Origin: Nostoc sp. TH1S01
GTDB lineage: Bacteria; Cyanobacteriota; Cyanobacteriia; Cyanobacteriales; Nostocaceae
NCBI GenBank assembly: GCA_018993265.1
Contig: JAGKSW010000033.1
Location: 1 to 64,000, forward strand
Direction of reading: 5' to 3'
Length of the DNA: 64,000 nt
This document shows, one piece after another, positions 19,319 through 28,391 of the stretch. How positions within the stretch are numbered: the stretch's first letter is position 1; each line of letters begins with the position of its first letter. The notes beneath the pieces are model-generated. The model ran no database searches and had not been told where the DNA came from. It saw only the letters and a program-made list of their open reading frames with translations. The translations under genes were made by a program, and so were the position numbers.

Positions 19319-19572
19319 TCCATACCTATTACAGTTCACTTGTACTATGCTAAATCCTAGCAGTAAGTAGCCATCATGAACTACAAGTAGGTATGTAAGA
19401 GGGGCTGAGGTTAGGGGTTAGAGGCTAGGGACTAGTATTTTTACTCAGCACTCCACAACATAAAATTTCATACTAGCCTGCGGCTAGCCCTTCGGGTTCA
19501 GCAGTTGCTACAAGTCGGGAAACCCGCCCAACGCACTGCTTCACCACTAAAAGCGTCTACATGCTTCACACT

Positions 19573-19905
19573 TTATACTTCTTCCGTCTCTTTTGGGTTA
19601 ATTTCGCAAACTAGCTCATAAACTATTGTCTTTGGTGGTTCGGCAAATAAAGGCATCATCTTTTTCAAAATGTTTTGATAAACTTCACTGTGATTGGCTT
19701 CCATATCTTCTACACTTTCCCAAAAAATTATGGATATGCCTCTGTCAGTTCCTGGTTCTTGTAAGAGATAGGCCCCTTTGAAACCTTTTGTATAGGTTAA
19801 TACAGCTTCTTCATAAAGTTGTTTGGCGGCTTCAAATTTACCAGGCTTGAACTCGCCCATTACAACATGAGTAAATTTATGTCTGAGAAAATCTTGAAAA
19901 TCCAT
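19573..19905 (-). CDS. ABM-type dimeric alpha/beta-barrel protein
   Basis: 110 residues. The pattern FTHVVMGEFKPGKFEAAKQLYEEA, then GFKGAYLLQEPGTDRGISIIFWES and an amphipathic helix, fits antibiotic-biosynthesis-monooxygenase-like/stress-responsive ferredoxin-fold proteins that work as dimers. Members include small cofactor-less oxygenases and heme-degrading enzymes, but no specific ligand residue can be assigned here. Ends upstream of the repeat-rich gap 19340-19572, which holds ACTCAGC and CCCGCCCAACGC-type dispersed repeats. Confidence 0.65.
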   Translation of the reverse strand: MDFQDFLRHKFTHVVMGEFKPGKFEAAKQLYEEAVLTYTKGFKGAYLLQEPGTDRGISIIFWESVEDMEANHSEVYQNILKKMMPLFAEPPKTIVYELVCEINPKETEEV

Positions 19906-20970
19906 AAAATTTTTACCTTATTTTCAGTTTTTTTACAGATAGAATTGTAATTTAGTTTACAAGTTATCTTCGTTTTACCTTTTTATCTGAAGAACTAAAA
20001 TATCACCCTAGAGCGCCATCATGGCAAAAATAAGTAAAACTTAAACTTTACTTTATTTAACTTAAATTACTCAACCAGAGACTGAAAATCTTTTGTAATT
20101 CAGCATTTAGAGTCTTACACTCAGCCATAGTTCAGACTCTACATCAAGAACAGAATATATAGCAATCCGATTTGATTTCTGAACTTACTTGTGAAGGTAG
20201 GAAGCAACAGAAACTGTATTGAGTTTTTTCCAAAATTAAGTAAGTCGATGGGAAAAAAACAAACTATATTAAGAAAGGTTAATTAAGCTAAAACCCTCTT
20301 TCCTTATGCCTCCTGCCTCCTGCCTTTTCCTAACTACCATTATTTACACTGTTCTACTTAAATAGGAGTCCCATATCAGATATAAGACGATAGTGGAAAA
20401 TTTATGGACTTAATTTCTGGAATTTGACGGTTTTCTGGCCATATTGGCAATTCCATTCTCAAAATTGATCAAAATGTCTTGATTTTTGTTAAATTAAGAT
20501 GTAAGTCAAAAAATTAATATTTTTTATAAATTTATCCTAAGAGATATTATGTAAATTTTATAACTTAAATTACCGAGATTTTTTTCCGAAAAACTTTTAA
20601 AACCAAGGTAGCTGATAAGTTTAATAGTTGAAATCAAAGAATAAAAAGTTACATTGATAAGTTATCACAGCAGTCTTAAGAACAGAATTCATACAATTTA
20701 TTTTTTGACTGAATAGATCATCTATTCAACATTTGACAATAAAATGAGTTTGACTACCCCCAAATTAAATAAATAGTCTGGCATTAAATATCTATTGACA
20801 CTGAAATCTATATATAGATTGCCTTGAATAACAAAATGCCATTTTTGCAGTTAAATTTGCATAATACTCTATTAAATTGAAATAAATGATATTACACACT
20901 CATTTGCTATAGCTTGCATTTCCTAGCTTGTTCTCAGATTAAGAATATAAATTTAATTGACGAATTCAAT
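19906..20970. other. Long AT-rich gap upstream of the hybrid kinase
   Basis: About 1 kb. It contains a copy of the TATAGCAATCC dispersed repeat at 20155-20188 and a short heptamer run (TGCCTCC) near 20307-20322. No gene or clear RNA structure recognised; presumably it holds the kinase promoter. Confidence 0.45.
20155..20188 (+). repeat. Dispersed TATAGCAATC repeat, copy 2
   Basis: TATATAGCAATCCGATTTG then ATTTCTGAACTTACT, nearly identical to 3495-3530. Confidence 0.6.
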
Positions 20971-23900
20971 ATGCAATTACAAGAGCAGCTAATTAATTTG
21001 CCGACTTTATATGATCTGATTAACCGTTCTCCTTTAACTATTAGTCCTGATAGCTATATAGTCGATGCTATTATCTTGATGAGTCATAAAAAATCTCAAA
21101 CTCTGTCTCTGACTAGCTTAAACAGATATTTAAAGCTGGATATCTATAATCAGCAAGAAAACAGTTGCATCTTGGTCGTAGAATCTGGGTATTTATTAGG
21201 GATAATCACAGCAAAAGATGTAGTCAATATTATTGCATCTGGAGTAGATATTACTCAAAAAAAAGTGTCTGAAGTCATGGTAACAGCATTGATTACTCTC
21301 AGGGAAAGCCATGCAACAGATATATTCACAGCTTGGTCTATTTTGCGTCACTATCAAATTAGTTATTTGCCAATTGTGGATAATCAAGGGCAATTAAAAG
21401 GAATTGTCACTGATAGTGTTTTACTGCAAGCTTTTAACCGCGACACAATAGTTGGTATCAAAACAGCTTTTCAGCAACCACAAAATAATTATTGCAAAAC
21501 TAATGGCATCAGTTGTTCTATTCACCATCATCGCCAGCCGGGAATAAAACACGAATCACCTACATTTATAACAACTCATCAAGAACTTAAAAAAACTCGT
21601 AAAAGACTTCAGATGGTAGAAGAAAAACTGCACCAAACTCATGATGAGTTAGAAAAACTAGTGGCAGAAAACCAGCGGTTGCAGCAGGAAATTTTGGAAT
21701 ATCAACAGGCTGAGGAAGCGTGGCAACATAGAGAGAAGCTGTATGGCGAACAAAAAGAAGCCGCATTGCGAGAAAGCGAGGCGAAATTTCACTATTTTGC
21801 TGAAAATATCCAGTCTTTGATTTGGTGGAAAGACCCTCACACAGGGCAATTTTTGTATGTTAACCCGGCTTATGAAAAAATCTGGGGTCGTTCTCGTCAG
21901 AGTTTACAAGAGCAACCGCTATCGTGGATGGATGCAGTACATCCAGACGATCGCGATCGCGTCCATCAGATGATGACACAACATTGGGCTGGAGAAGCTA
22001 CCGAAATCGAATATCGCATTCTACGTCCTGATGGCTTGATCCGTTGGGTTTGGGATCGCACCTTTGCAATCCGCGATGATCAGGGAAATATTTACTCTTA
22101 CGCTGGCATTGTCGAAGATATCACTGAACGCAAACAAGCTGAAGAATCATTGCGGGAAAGTGAAGCTCGACTGAGTTTAGCTTTAGAAGCTGCTCACATG
22201 GGTATTTGGGAGTGGAAGATTCAGACGAATGAAACCCTCTGGTCTGCCAATATGGGGCCACTGTATGGTTTACCTAGTGGGACTTTGTGTCCGACAACGG
22301 CAGATTTTTTAGAGTTACTTCTTCCTGAAGATCGGCAAGCTTTTACTCAGACTGTGACTGCTACCATTCAAGAAGGAGCGAAATTTATTGTTGAATATCG
22401 TGCTGTTTGGCCAGATGGTAGCATTCACTGGTTAAATTCTACAGGTCAGATTTACTACGACGAAAACGGCAAACCGAGTCGGCTAACTGGTACAACTAGA
22501 GATATCAGCGAACGGCAAGCCGCGCTACGCGAACGCAAACAAGCAGAACAGCAAATTCAAGAACAAGCCGCCTTGCTGGATATTGTCAAAGATGCAATTG
22601 TCGTGCGAGACTTGCAAAGTCGGATTCTGTTTTGGAATCAAGGTGCTGAACGTTTATATGGTTGGCCAGCACAAGAAGCAGTAGAGCAAAACGCCGATGA
22701 ACTTTTATTTAAACAACCTTCACCAAAAGTTTCTGTAGCGATCGAAAAAGTAATTAATAGTGGCACTTGGCAAGGGGAATTACATAAAATTACCAAATCT
22801 GGCCAAGAGATTATCGTCGAAAGTTGCTGGACACTCATGCACGATAGCACAGGGCAACCTAAATCCATCTTGATTGTTGACACAGATATTACCCAAAAGA
22901 AACAATTAGAAGAACAGTTTTTCCGCACGCAAAGATTAGAAAGCCTTGGGACTTTGGCTGGTGGGATTGCCCATGATTTGAACAACATTTTGACACCAAT
23001 TTTGGCAGCCTCCCAACTATTGCAACTAAAGTTTCCCCAAGATACAGAGCGTTATCATCAGCTCATGGCAATTATCGAAAATAATGCCAAACGTGGTGCA
23101 GATTTGGTGAAACAAGTATTATCTTTTGCGCGAGGATTTAAAGGCGAGCGCACTATTATTTCGATTAAGCACTTAATTTCCGAAATGCTGCTTATTGCCA
23201 AACAGACATTTCCCAAATCTATTGAATTTGCGATCGCCATTCCTGAAAATCTGTGGGCTGTTTCTGGAGATATTACCCAACTACATCAAGTGCTGATGAA
23301 TTTGGTAGTTAATGCCCGTGATGCCATGCCAGATGGCGGTAAAATCGAAATTGCCGCAGAAAATAGATTTATTGATGAAGCCTACGCCCAAATGAATTTA
23401 GATGCTCAAGCTGGAAATTACATCCAGTTGACTGTGGCAGATAATGGCACAGGAATGCCCCCAGAAGTATTAGATAGAATTTTCGAGCCATTTTTCACTA
23501 CCAAAGACATTGGAACAGGCACAGGGTTAGGTCTTTCAACAGTGCTAGGCATTATTAAAAGTCATGGTGGTTTTATTAATGTATCTAGCAAGGTTGGCAA
23601 AGGTAGTAAATTTAAATTATTCTTGCCAGCAGTAGAAGGCCGCCAAGGATTAAAAACCGAAAACTTAGCAGTACCTTTAGGAAAAGGAGAATTAATTTTA
23701 GTGGTTGATGATGAAGCAAAAATTCTCGATATTGCTACCATCGTCTTAGAAAACTACAACTACAAAGTTTTGACTGCTAGTAATGGTATTGAGGCGATCG
23801 CACTTTATGCCCAACACAAGCACGAAATCAAAGCTGTGTTGATGGATATGATTATGCCCGAAATGGATGGTCTGACTGCCATTCGCACCCTGCAAAAAAT

Positions 23901-24057
23901 GAATCCGCAAGTGAAAATCATTGCTTGCAGTGGCTTTAATCCCCATGAAGGCTTGAGCGAAGTTGTCAATGCCAATGTTCAATTAGTTTTGCCAAAACCT
24001 TTTACAGCCCAAGAATTATTGAACAGTTTACAGCACGTTCTGAGAAGCAAAAATTAA
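20971..24057 (+). CDS. Hybrid sensor histidine kinase: CBS pair, PAS x3, HisKA, ATPase, receiver
   Basis: 1028 residues from the ATG at 20971; a TTG 19 codons earlier is possible. No membrane segment, so cytosolic. Order: two CBS motifs (about 10-165), a coiled coil (about 200-270), PAS/PAC 1 (about 270-390, [22 protein letters not shown]), PAS 2 (about 395-520), PAS 3 (about 530-645), HisKA with phosphoacceptor His668 ([14 protein letters not shown]), HATPase ([31 protein letters not shown]) and a C-terminal receiver with Asp959 ([11 protein letters not shown]). The CBS pair suggests adenine-nucleotide sensing; the PAS domains could bind other ligands. The partner is unknown. The CYTH gene follows after 41 bases and may be co-transcribed. 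Confidence 0.9.
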   Translation: MQLQEQLINLPTLYDLINRSPLTISPDSYIVDAIILMSHKKSQTLSLTSLNRYLKLDIYNQQENSCILVVESGYLLGIITAKDVVNIIASGVDITQKKVSEVMVTALITLRESHATDIFTAWSILRHYQISYLPIVDNQGQLKGIVTDSVLLQAFNRDTIVGIKTAFQQPQNNYCKTNGISCSIHHHRQPGIKHESPTFITTHQELKKTRKRLQMVEEKLHQTHDELEKLVAENQRLQQEILEYQQAEEAWQHREKLYGEQKEAALRESEAKFHYFAENIQSLIWWKDPHTGQFLYVNPAYEKIWGRSRQSLQEQPLSWMDAVHPDDRDRVHQMMTQHWAGEATEIEYRILRPDGLIRWVWDRTFAIRDDQGNIYSYAGIVEDITERKQAEESLRESEARLSLALEAAHMGIWEWKIQTNETLWSANMGPLYGLPSGTLCPTTADFLELLLPEDRQAFTQTVTATIQEGAKFIVEYRAVWPDGSIHWLNSTGQIYYDENGKPSRLTGTTRDISERQAALRERKQAEQQIQEQAALLDIVKDAIVVRDLQSRILFWNQGAERLYGWPAQEAVEQNADELLFKQPSPKVSVAIEKVINSGTWQGELHKITKSGQEIIVESCWTLMHDSTGQPKSILIVDTDITQKKQLEEQFFRTQRLESLGTLAGGIAHDLNNILTPILAASQLLQLKFPQDTERYHQLMAIIENNAKRGADLVKQVLSFARGFKGERTIISIKHLISEMLLIAKQTFPKSIEFAIAIPENLWAVSGDITQLHQVLMNLVVNARDAMPDGGKIEIAAENRFIDEAYAQMNLDAQAGNYIQLTVADNGTGMPPEVLDRIFEPFFTTKDIGTGTGLGLSTVLGIIKSHGGFINVSSKVGKGSKFKLFLPAVEGRQGLKTENLAVPLGKGELILVVDDEAKILDIATIVLENYNYKVLTASNGIEAIALYAQHKHEIKAVLMDMIMPEMDGLTAIRTLQKMNPQVKIIACSGFNPHEGLSEVVNANVQLVLPKPFTAQELLNSLQHVLRSKN

Positions 24058-24098
24058 ATTTTCTGGATATTACAATTACACATTACTTAATCAAGAAT

Positions 24099-24563
24099 AT
24101 GGCTAAAGAAATAGAGCGGAAATTTTTAGTTAAAGGAGATGCTTGGAGAAACTTAGGTAAAGGTAGTGAGTATCGACAAGGATATATTGCTACTAAAAAC
24201 TCAGTTACAGTCAGAGTTCGCATTGCTAACAACCGAGGTTATTTAACCATTAAAAGTCCGAGTGTGAATTGTTCTCGCTCTGAATTTGAATATGAAATTC
24301 CCCTGGCAGATGCTCAAGAAATGTTAGATACATTATGCGATCGTCCTTTAATTGAAAAGGTGCGTTACAAAATAGAATTAAATGGTTTAATTTGGGAAAT
24401 TGATGAGTTTAATGGCGATAATAAAGGATTAATCTTGGCTGAAGTTGAATTAACTGACGAACAACAACAAATCGAAATACCAGAATGGATTGGAGAAGAA
24501 GTTTCTACTGATAAGAGATATTTCAACAGTAATTTAGCCAAATTTCCCTTTTCAAAATGGTAA
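24099..24563 (+). CDS. CYTH-domain protein (triphosphate tunnel metalloenzyme)
   Basis: 154 residues starting MAKEIERKFLVKGDAW; EIERKFLV is the ExExK signature of the CYTH/TTM superfamily. Further alternating Arg/Lys/Glu strands (TVRVRIANNRGYLTIKSP, LILAEVEL) would line the tunnel that binds triphosphate with divalent metal. Small bacterial members are usually inorganic triphosphatases rather than adenylate cyclases; which applies here is not shown. Positioned 41 bases after the hybrid kinase. Confidence 0.85.
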   Translation: MAKEIERKFLVKGDAWRNLGKGSEYRQGYIATKNSVTVRVRIANNRGYLTIKSPSVNCSRSEFEYEIPLADAQEMLDTLCDRPLIEKVRYKIELNGLIWEIDEFNGDNKGLILAEVELTDEQQQIEIPEWIGEEVSTDKRYFNSNLAKFPFSKW

Positions 24564-24989
24564 ATTTGACAGGATGAGAACTTGTGAAAGAGTAAATTGC
24601 CCCATAGCCTATTCATTTCCCGTTGCTTCGGCTGCAAATTGAACTTGTCGGTATAAATCAGCGATCGCTATTTCTACATTTACCGATTCTAGTAGCAATG
24701 TGTCGCCCAAATTATAATCCGATAATACCCATTTTCCATGTTCATTGCGGCGAAATACTTCCACACCTGGTTGTTCTACTTGTACTAAGACATATTCTTG
24801 CAATGTTCGAGATTGACGATATGCAGCAAATTTTTTACCCCGATCAGCTGCTTCGGTTGAAGGTGAAAGCACTTCGATAATTAAGCAAGGAAATTGTATC
24901 CATTGCGGATCATCATCACGATCATCGCAAGTCACCACCACATCAGAATAAAAATACTTCTGTCCTGGTTCTACCTGCACCTTCACATC

Positions 24990-25115
24990 TATAGCAATCC
25001 TATCTGAGTTGTGAAAAAAATATTCTTTTTAACGAACCGCAAAGGACGCAAAGGACACAAAGAAGGAGAATAAAGAGAAGAAAGAGAATTTCACAAATGA
25101 TTTAGGATTGCTATA
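24990..25115. repeat. 126-bp MITE with TATAGCAATCC terminal inverted repeats
   Basis: Left end TATAGCAATCCTATCTGAGT TGTGAAA, right end its imperfect inverse (TTTCACAAATGATTTAGG ATTGCTATA). Purine-rich interior (CGCAAAGGACGCAAAGGACA). Inserted at the junction of the two Uma2 fragments. Confidence 0.8.
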
Positions 25116-25174
25116 CAATGTATACTTCACAGGTGTAGAGGTTTTTCTACAACCATAACATCAGGATAAGTATA

Positions 25175-25290
25175 TATAGCGGTTCTCATTCTAGTGAGGT
25201 ACAAGCAAGAATAATTAACCGCAGATGAACGCGGATGAGCGCAGATTAAAACAGATAAGTTTGTACCTCAGCAGACTAGGAAACGCTATA
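25175..25290. repeat. 116-bp MITE, copy A
   Basis: Ends TATAGCGGTTCTCATTCTAG and inverse TAGGAAACGCTATA, with GAGGTACA/TGTACCTC inside the arms and a GCAGATGAACGCGGATGAGC core. Same length and family as the element at 31519-31634, in opposite orientation. Inserted inside the first Uma2 fragment. Confidence 0.8.
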
Positions 25291-25561
25291 TATTACGATT
25301 GGGAATCCAAAGCCGTTGATCAGTAGCAGAAATACGGTAGGGTTTTCCACGCAAAGCAGATTTTAGCAAGGCTGCAAGGTTAATTGCTAATTCATTATGA
25401 TTGGGTGTATCTCCAGTCATGGGAATAATTGCTCCATTACGGTACTCGCTCCGCGTTTGGGATGCAATCTCCCGTTCAAGATACTCATCTGAAGTGTAGA
25501 TTTTTGGTTCAAGTGCCTGTGTCATAGTTTTATTCTAGACTTTTTGCAGCGATCGCCTTCT

Positions 25562-25951
25562 TCATACCCACATCCGATGAACATCAGAATAAGCATCAAA
25601 TTTTGTATCACGGCTAATGATGACTAAGGAGTGATTAATAGCTTGTGCAATCAACATCCGGTCAAATGGATCACCATGATGTAGAGGAAGATTACGAACT
25701 AGAACTGTATCATTAAAAGAAATTCCCAACATTAGGATATCTGAAGCCTCCATTGCAGAACCTATAGTTTCATAGCTTTTTTGCAATGATAATTTGCCAA
25801 GTTTTAATTTGATAGCAATTTCCCAAAGACTAACGATACTGAGATAAACCACATCGGCGCTATCAATGATTATCCTCAGATTATCTGGAAGGTGAGAGTC
25901 GTTTTCAGTCAGCCAGATAAAGGCATGAGTATCTAAAAGAAAGTTACTCAT
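25562..25951 (-). CDS. VapC-type PIN-domain toxin
   Basis: 129 residues. The PIN-domain acidic residues are in place: Asp7 (LLDTHAFIWL), Glu44 (SLWEIAIKLKLGKL), Asp94/Asp97 (HGDPFDRMLIAQA) and Asp115 (ISRDTKFDAY). This is the subgroup of type II toxins whose Mg-dependent RNase activity cuts tRNA or rRNA. The start overlaps the stop of the antitoxin gene by ATGA, implying translational coupling. It looks complete and active. Confidence 0.9.
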   Translation of the reverse strand: MSNFLLDTHAFIWLTENDSHLPDNLRIIIDSADVVYLSIVSLWEIAIKLKLGKLSLQKSYETIGSAMEASDILMLGISFNDTVLVRNLPLHHGDPFDRMLIAQAINHSLVIISRDTKFDAYSDVHRMWV

Positions 25952-26178
25952 TGCATATATTCCTGAAAATCTGAGAGAGGTTCGTCAAAGTCATCAGGTA
26001 AAGGTAAAACAAAAGTGCCTTCTAAAATGCCAGAACGGCGTTTTTTTGGTACTACACTTTCCTGAGAAACAGTCTTAGAATAATTCTCAAGTAAATATTG
26101 GGCATAATGCAAGAGTTCTTGTTTTAGTTGCTCTGGCATTTGCTCTAGAGTATGTAAAATTTCTGCATCAACAGTCAT
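25948..26178 (-). CDS. Antitoxin, DUF2281-like, paired with the PIN toxin
   Basis: 76 residues, MTVDAEILHTLEQMPEQLKQELLHYAQYLLENY: a short helical N-terminus typical of DUF2281-family antitoxins, then a charged linker and an acidic tail (PLPDDFDEPLSDF) likely to wrap the toxin. It precedes the toxin in an overlapping operon. As in other type II systems the complex probably represses its own promoter, but no operator was identified. Confidence 0.8.
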   Translation of the reverse strand: MTVDAEILHTLEQMPEQLKQELLHYAQYLLENYSKTVSQESVVPKKRRSGILEGTFVLPLPDDFDEPLSDFQEYMQ

Positions 26179-26477
26179 GACTGGTTCCTAGAGGCTGAAT
26201 TAAAGTTTTGGCATTTTGCGGGAGATCATCGCTGGTCTACTATACATATTGTTAACAAATGTCTGTTTTGTGAGTTGGATTATGACCTTTAGCGATCACA
26301 TGTTATGCACTTGTTTGTGAAAATTTATTTAAGCCTCGCTTACCCAGCAAGAATTTACAGTGAAAAAACTGATCTGGGTGGATAATAAAGCATAATTAAC
26401 CTTTATAGCTTAGAGCAACCACCATCAGCCAAGATGGTTCAGACTCCCAGCTTTTGATTCAACTTCAGAAATTCACT

Positions 26478-27488
26478 ATGAGTACAGAAAATCTCAATAT
26501 TGCGCCAGCGTTACGGTTAGGAGTACTGGGTTTTGGTGGACTCGGACAAGCAGCCGCCAAGGTACTTGCTGGTAAACGAGAAATGACTTTAGTAGCAGTG
26601 GCAGATCAAAAAGGCTATGCTTACGCTGTGGAAGGGTTAAATTTTAAAGATTGCATTGCCATTTATCAGTCGCAAGGTTCTGTAGGTTATTTAGAACCAG
26701 TCGGTACATTAACAAACAACAGTATTCAAGATTTAATTGATAGCGCCGAACCTGTAGATGGGTACTTTTTAGCTTTACCCAACCTACCCAACGATTTTAT
26801 TCCTTCTGTAGCGCGGCAGTTTATTCAATCTGGTTGGCGCGGTGTGTTAGTAGATGCAATTAAGCGTACCAGTGCAGTAGAACAGCTAATTGCGATGAAG
26901 GCAGAACTACAAGCCGCAGGTATTACCTACATGACAGGATGTGGTGCAACACCTGGACTGTTAACTGCTGCTGCTGCTTTAGCCGCCCAAAGCTACGCCG
27001 AAATTCATAAAGTAGAGATTACCTTTGGTGTAGGTATTGCTAACTGGGAAGCTTACCGCGCCACCGTGCGAGAAGATATCGGACATATGCCTGGTTATAC
27101 CGTAGAAACCGCACGGGCAATGACTGATGCAGAAGTAGAAGCATTACTAGATAAAACCAATGGCGTGCTGACCTTAGAGAACATGGAACACGCCGATGAT
27201 GTGATGTTAGAGTTAGCAGGAATCGTATCACGCGATCGCGTGACTGTTGGCGGTGTAGTTGATACTCGCAATCCTAAAAAGCCCCTCAGCACCAATGTTA
27301 AGGTAACAGGGCGCACCTTTGAAGGTAAGATTTCCACCCATACCTTTACATTAGGTGATGAAACCAGCATGGCAGCCAATGTCTGCGGACCTGCTTTTGG
27401 TTATCTCAAAGCTGGTATGCAACTACATCAACGTGGGATTTACGGCATATTCACCGCTGCGGAAATCATGCCTCAGTTTGTGAAGTAA
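26478..27488 (+). CDS. bioU: BioU, (S)-8-amino-7-oxononanoate synthase (suicide enzyme)
   Basis: 336 residues from [15 protein letters not shown] (an ATG at 26454 is also in frame). N-terminal Rossmann motif [16 protein letters not shown] for NAD(P). The protein matches the cyanobacterial saccharopine-dehydrogenase-like family shown in Synechocystis to be BioU, which donates an amino group from its own lysine (Lys124 there) to make the diamino precursor of biotin and is consumed once per turnover. The equivalent lysine here is probably Lys129 ([13 protein letters not shown]). Other conserved blocks: [16 protein letters not shown] and [19 protein letters not shown] core gene sitting among accessory genes. 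Identification from memory of the family. Confidence 0.75.
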   Translation: MSTENLNIAPALRLGVLGFGGLGQAAAKVLAGKREMTLVAVADQKGYAYAVEGLNFKDCIAIYQSQGSVGYLEPVGTLTNNSIQDLIDSAEPVDGYFLALPNLPNDFIPSVARQFIQSGWRGVLVDAIKRTSAVEQLIAMKAELQAAGITYMTGCGATPGLLTAAAALAAQSYAEIHKVEITFGVGIANWEAYRATVREDIGHMPGYTVETARAMTDAEVEALLDKTNGVLTLENMEHADDVMLELAGIVSRDRVTVGGVVDTRNPKKPLSTNVKVTGRTFEGKISTHTFTLGDETSMAANVCGPAFGYLKAGMQLHQRGIYGIFTAAEIMPQFVK

Positions 27489-27502
27489 GGGGTTAGAGAT
27501 AT

Positions 27503-27624
27503 CCCTGTCAAGGTACATAAAAATTCTCGAAAACTTTACTTATCGTCTCTTTCCTTTGTGTATTTTTTGGTTAAACAAATAGCTGATAGAGAAACAAGAG
27601 ATTTTGCGAGCTACCTTGACAGGG
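27503..27624. repeat. 122-bp MITE with CCCTGTCAAGGTA ends
   Basis: Left end CCCTGTCAAGGTACATAAAA, right end the inverse (GCGAGCTACCTTGACAGGG). No coding capacity. Lies between bioU and the CHAT gene. Confidence 0.8.
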
Positions 27625-27747
27625 CTAATGATCACACTTACTAAGGACTTAATGCAGAAGCAATTTGGGAATTTGTTCGTGTTATAATCCGGGTTTATAA
27701 CGCCGCAGATATCTGGTAAGTTGTGCGCCTCAAAGGAGATTCAGAAC

Positions 27748-28356
27748 TTGGCTCAACCAGAAGAAAATCCTCAAAGTAGTTCATACAAAACTATTTTAGT
27801 ATTAGCATCCAGCCCAACAAATGGAGCTAGATTACGCCTGGATCAAGAAGTCCGGGAAATTGATGAGGGTTTGCGAAGATCGCAGCACAGAGACAAGTTT
27901 AATTTGCAGGCAAAATGGGCAGTTACTCCTGATTCTTTGCGTCGTGCTTTGTTGGAATTGAATCCAGAGATTGTTCACTTTTGCGGACATGGTTCGGGTG
28001 AAGATGGACTAGTTTTGGAAGACGATACTGGTAAAGGTCAACTTGTACCCATCCCAGCTTTAGCAAACTTATTTAAACGATTTGCTCCGCGAGGGTTAGA
28101 GTGTGTTGTTCTCAACGCTTGTTATTCTGAGATTCAAGCAGATGCGATCGCTGAATACATCGATTATGTTATCGGGATGAATAACAAAATTGGAGACAAG
28201 GCAGCAATTAAGTTTGCAGTTGGTTTTTATGATGAGTTAGGTGCTGGATGGTCGTATGAAGATGCTTATTATGGTGGTTGTGATGCGATCGCATTGCAAG
28301 GAATCCCGGAAGAACATACCCCAGTATTCAAAAATGTAAAAAAAAATCCCAATTAA
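27748..28356 (+). CDS. CHAT-domain caspase-like protein
   Basis: 202 residues from a TTG at 27748 with AAAGGAG 9 bases upstream; a TTG at 27721 lacks such a site. The CHAT fold is clear: KTILVLASSPTNGARLRLD, catalytic-type His81 in HFCGHG and Cys125 in VVLNACYS, then FAVGFYDELGAGWSYEDAYYGG. CHAT proteases are caspase relatives found as effectors in bacterial immune and cell-death systems such as gasdermin and gRAMP-linked systems. The reading frame ends just after an A9 run, and the NACHT gene follows in the -1 frame, so the two may form one protein by frameshifting. Dispersed MITE upstream. Confidence 0.88.
   Translation: MAQPEENPQSSSYKTILVLASSPTNGARLRLDQEVREIDEGLRRSQHRDKFNLQAKWAVTPDSLRRALLELNPEIVHFCGHGSGEDGLVLEDDTGKGQLVPIPALANLFKRFAPRGLECVVLNACYSEIQADAIAEYIDYVIGMNNKIGDKAAIKFAVGFYDELGAGWSYEDAYYGGCDAIALQGIPEEHTPVFKNVKKNPN
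28338..28346 (+). promoter_or_regulatory. A9 slippery run at the CHAT/NACHT junction
   Basis: Nine consecutive A residues read GTA AAA AAA AAT in the CHAT frame. A -1 shift gives AAA AAA AAA TCC and joins directly to the open NACHT frame, bypassing the CHAT stop at 28354. A AAA AAA is a classical -1 slippage heptamer, and runs of A9 also favour polymerase slippage. Confidence 0.55.
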
Positions 28357-28391
28357 AGGCACAAAATCCGATTGATGACTCAGTAAAACAA

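Larger units (their letters stand above)
24609..25525 (-). pseudogene. Two Uma2-family gene fragments interrupted by MITEs
   Basis: Read on the minus strand, 25525-25286 encodes the N-terminal 79 residues of a Uma2 protein, ending DQRLWIPNRNI. A 116-bp element (25175-25290) interrupts it; beyond it the homology resumes as YPDVMVVEKPLHL at about 25165-25127 before decaying. A second element (24990-25115) follows, and then 24986-24609 encodes the C-terminal 125 residues of another Uma2 protein (DVKVQVEPGQKYFYSDVVV, PCLIIEVLSPSTE). The two fragments overlap by about 20 aligned positions, so they come from two paralogues rather than one split gene. Neither is likely to function. Confidence 0.75.
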
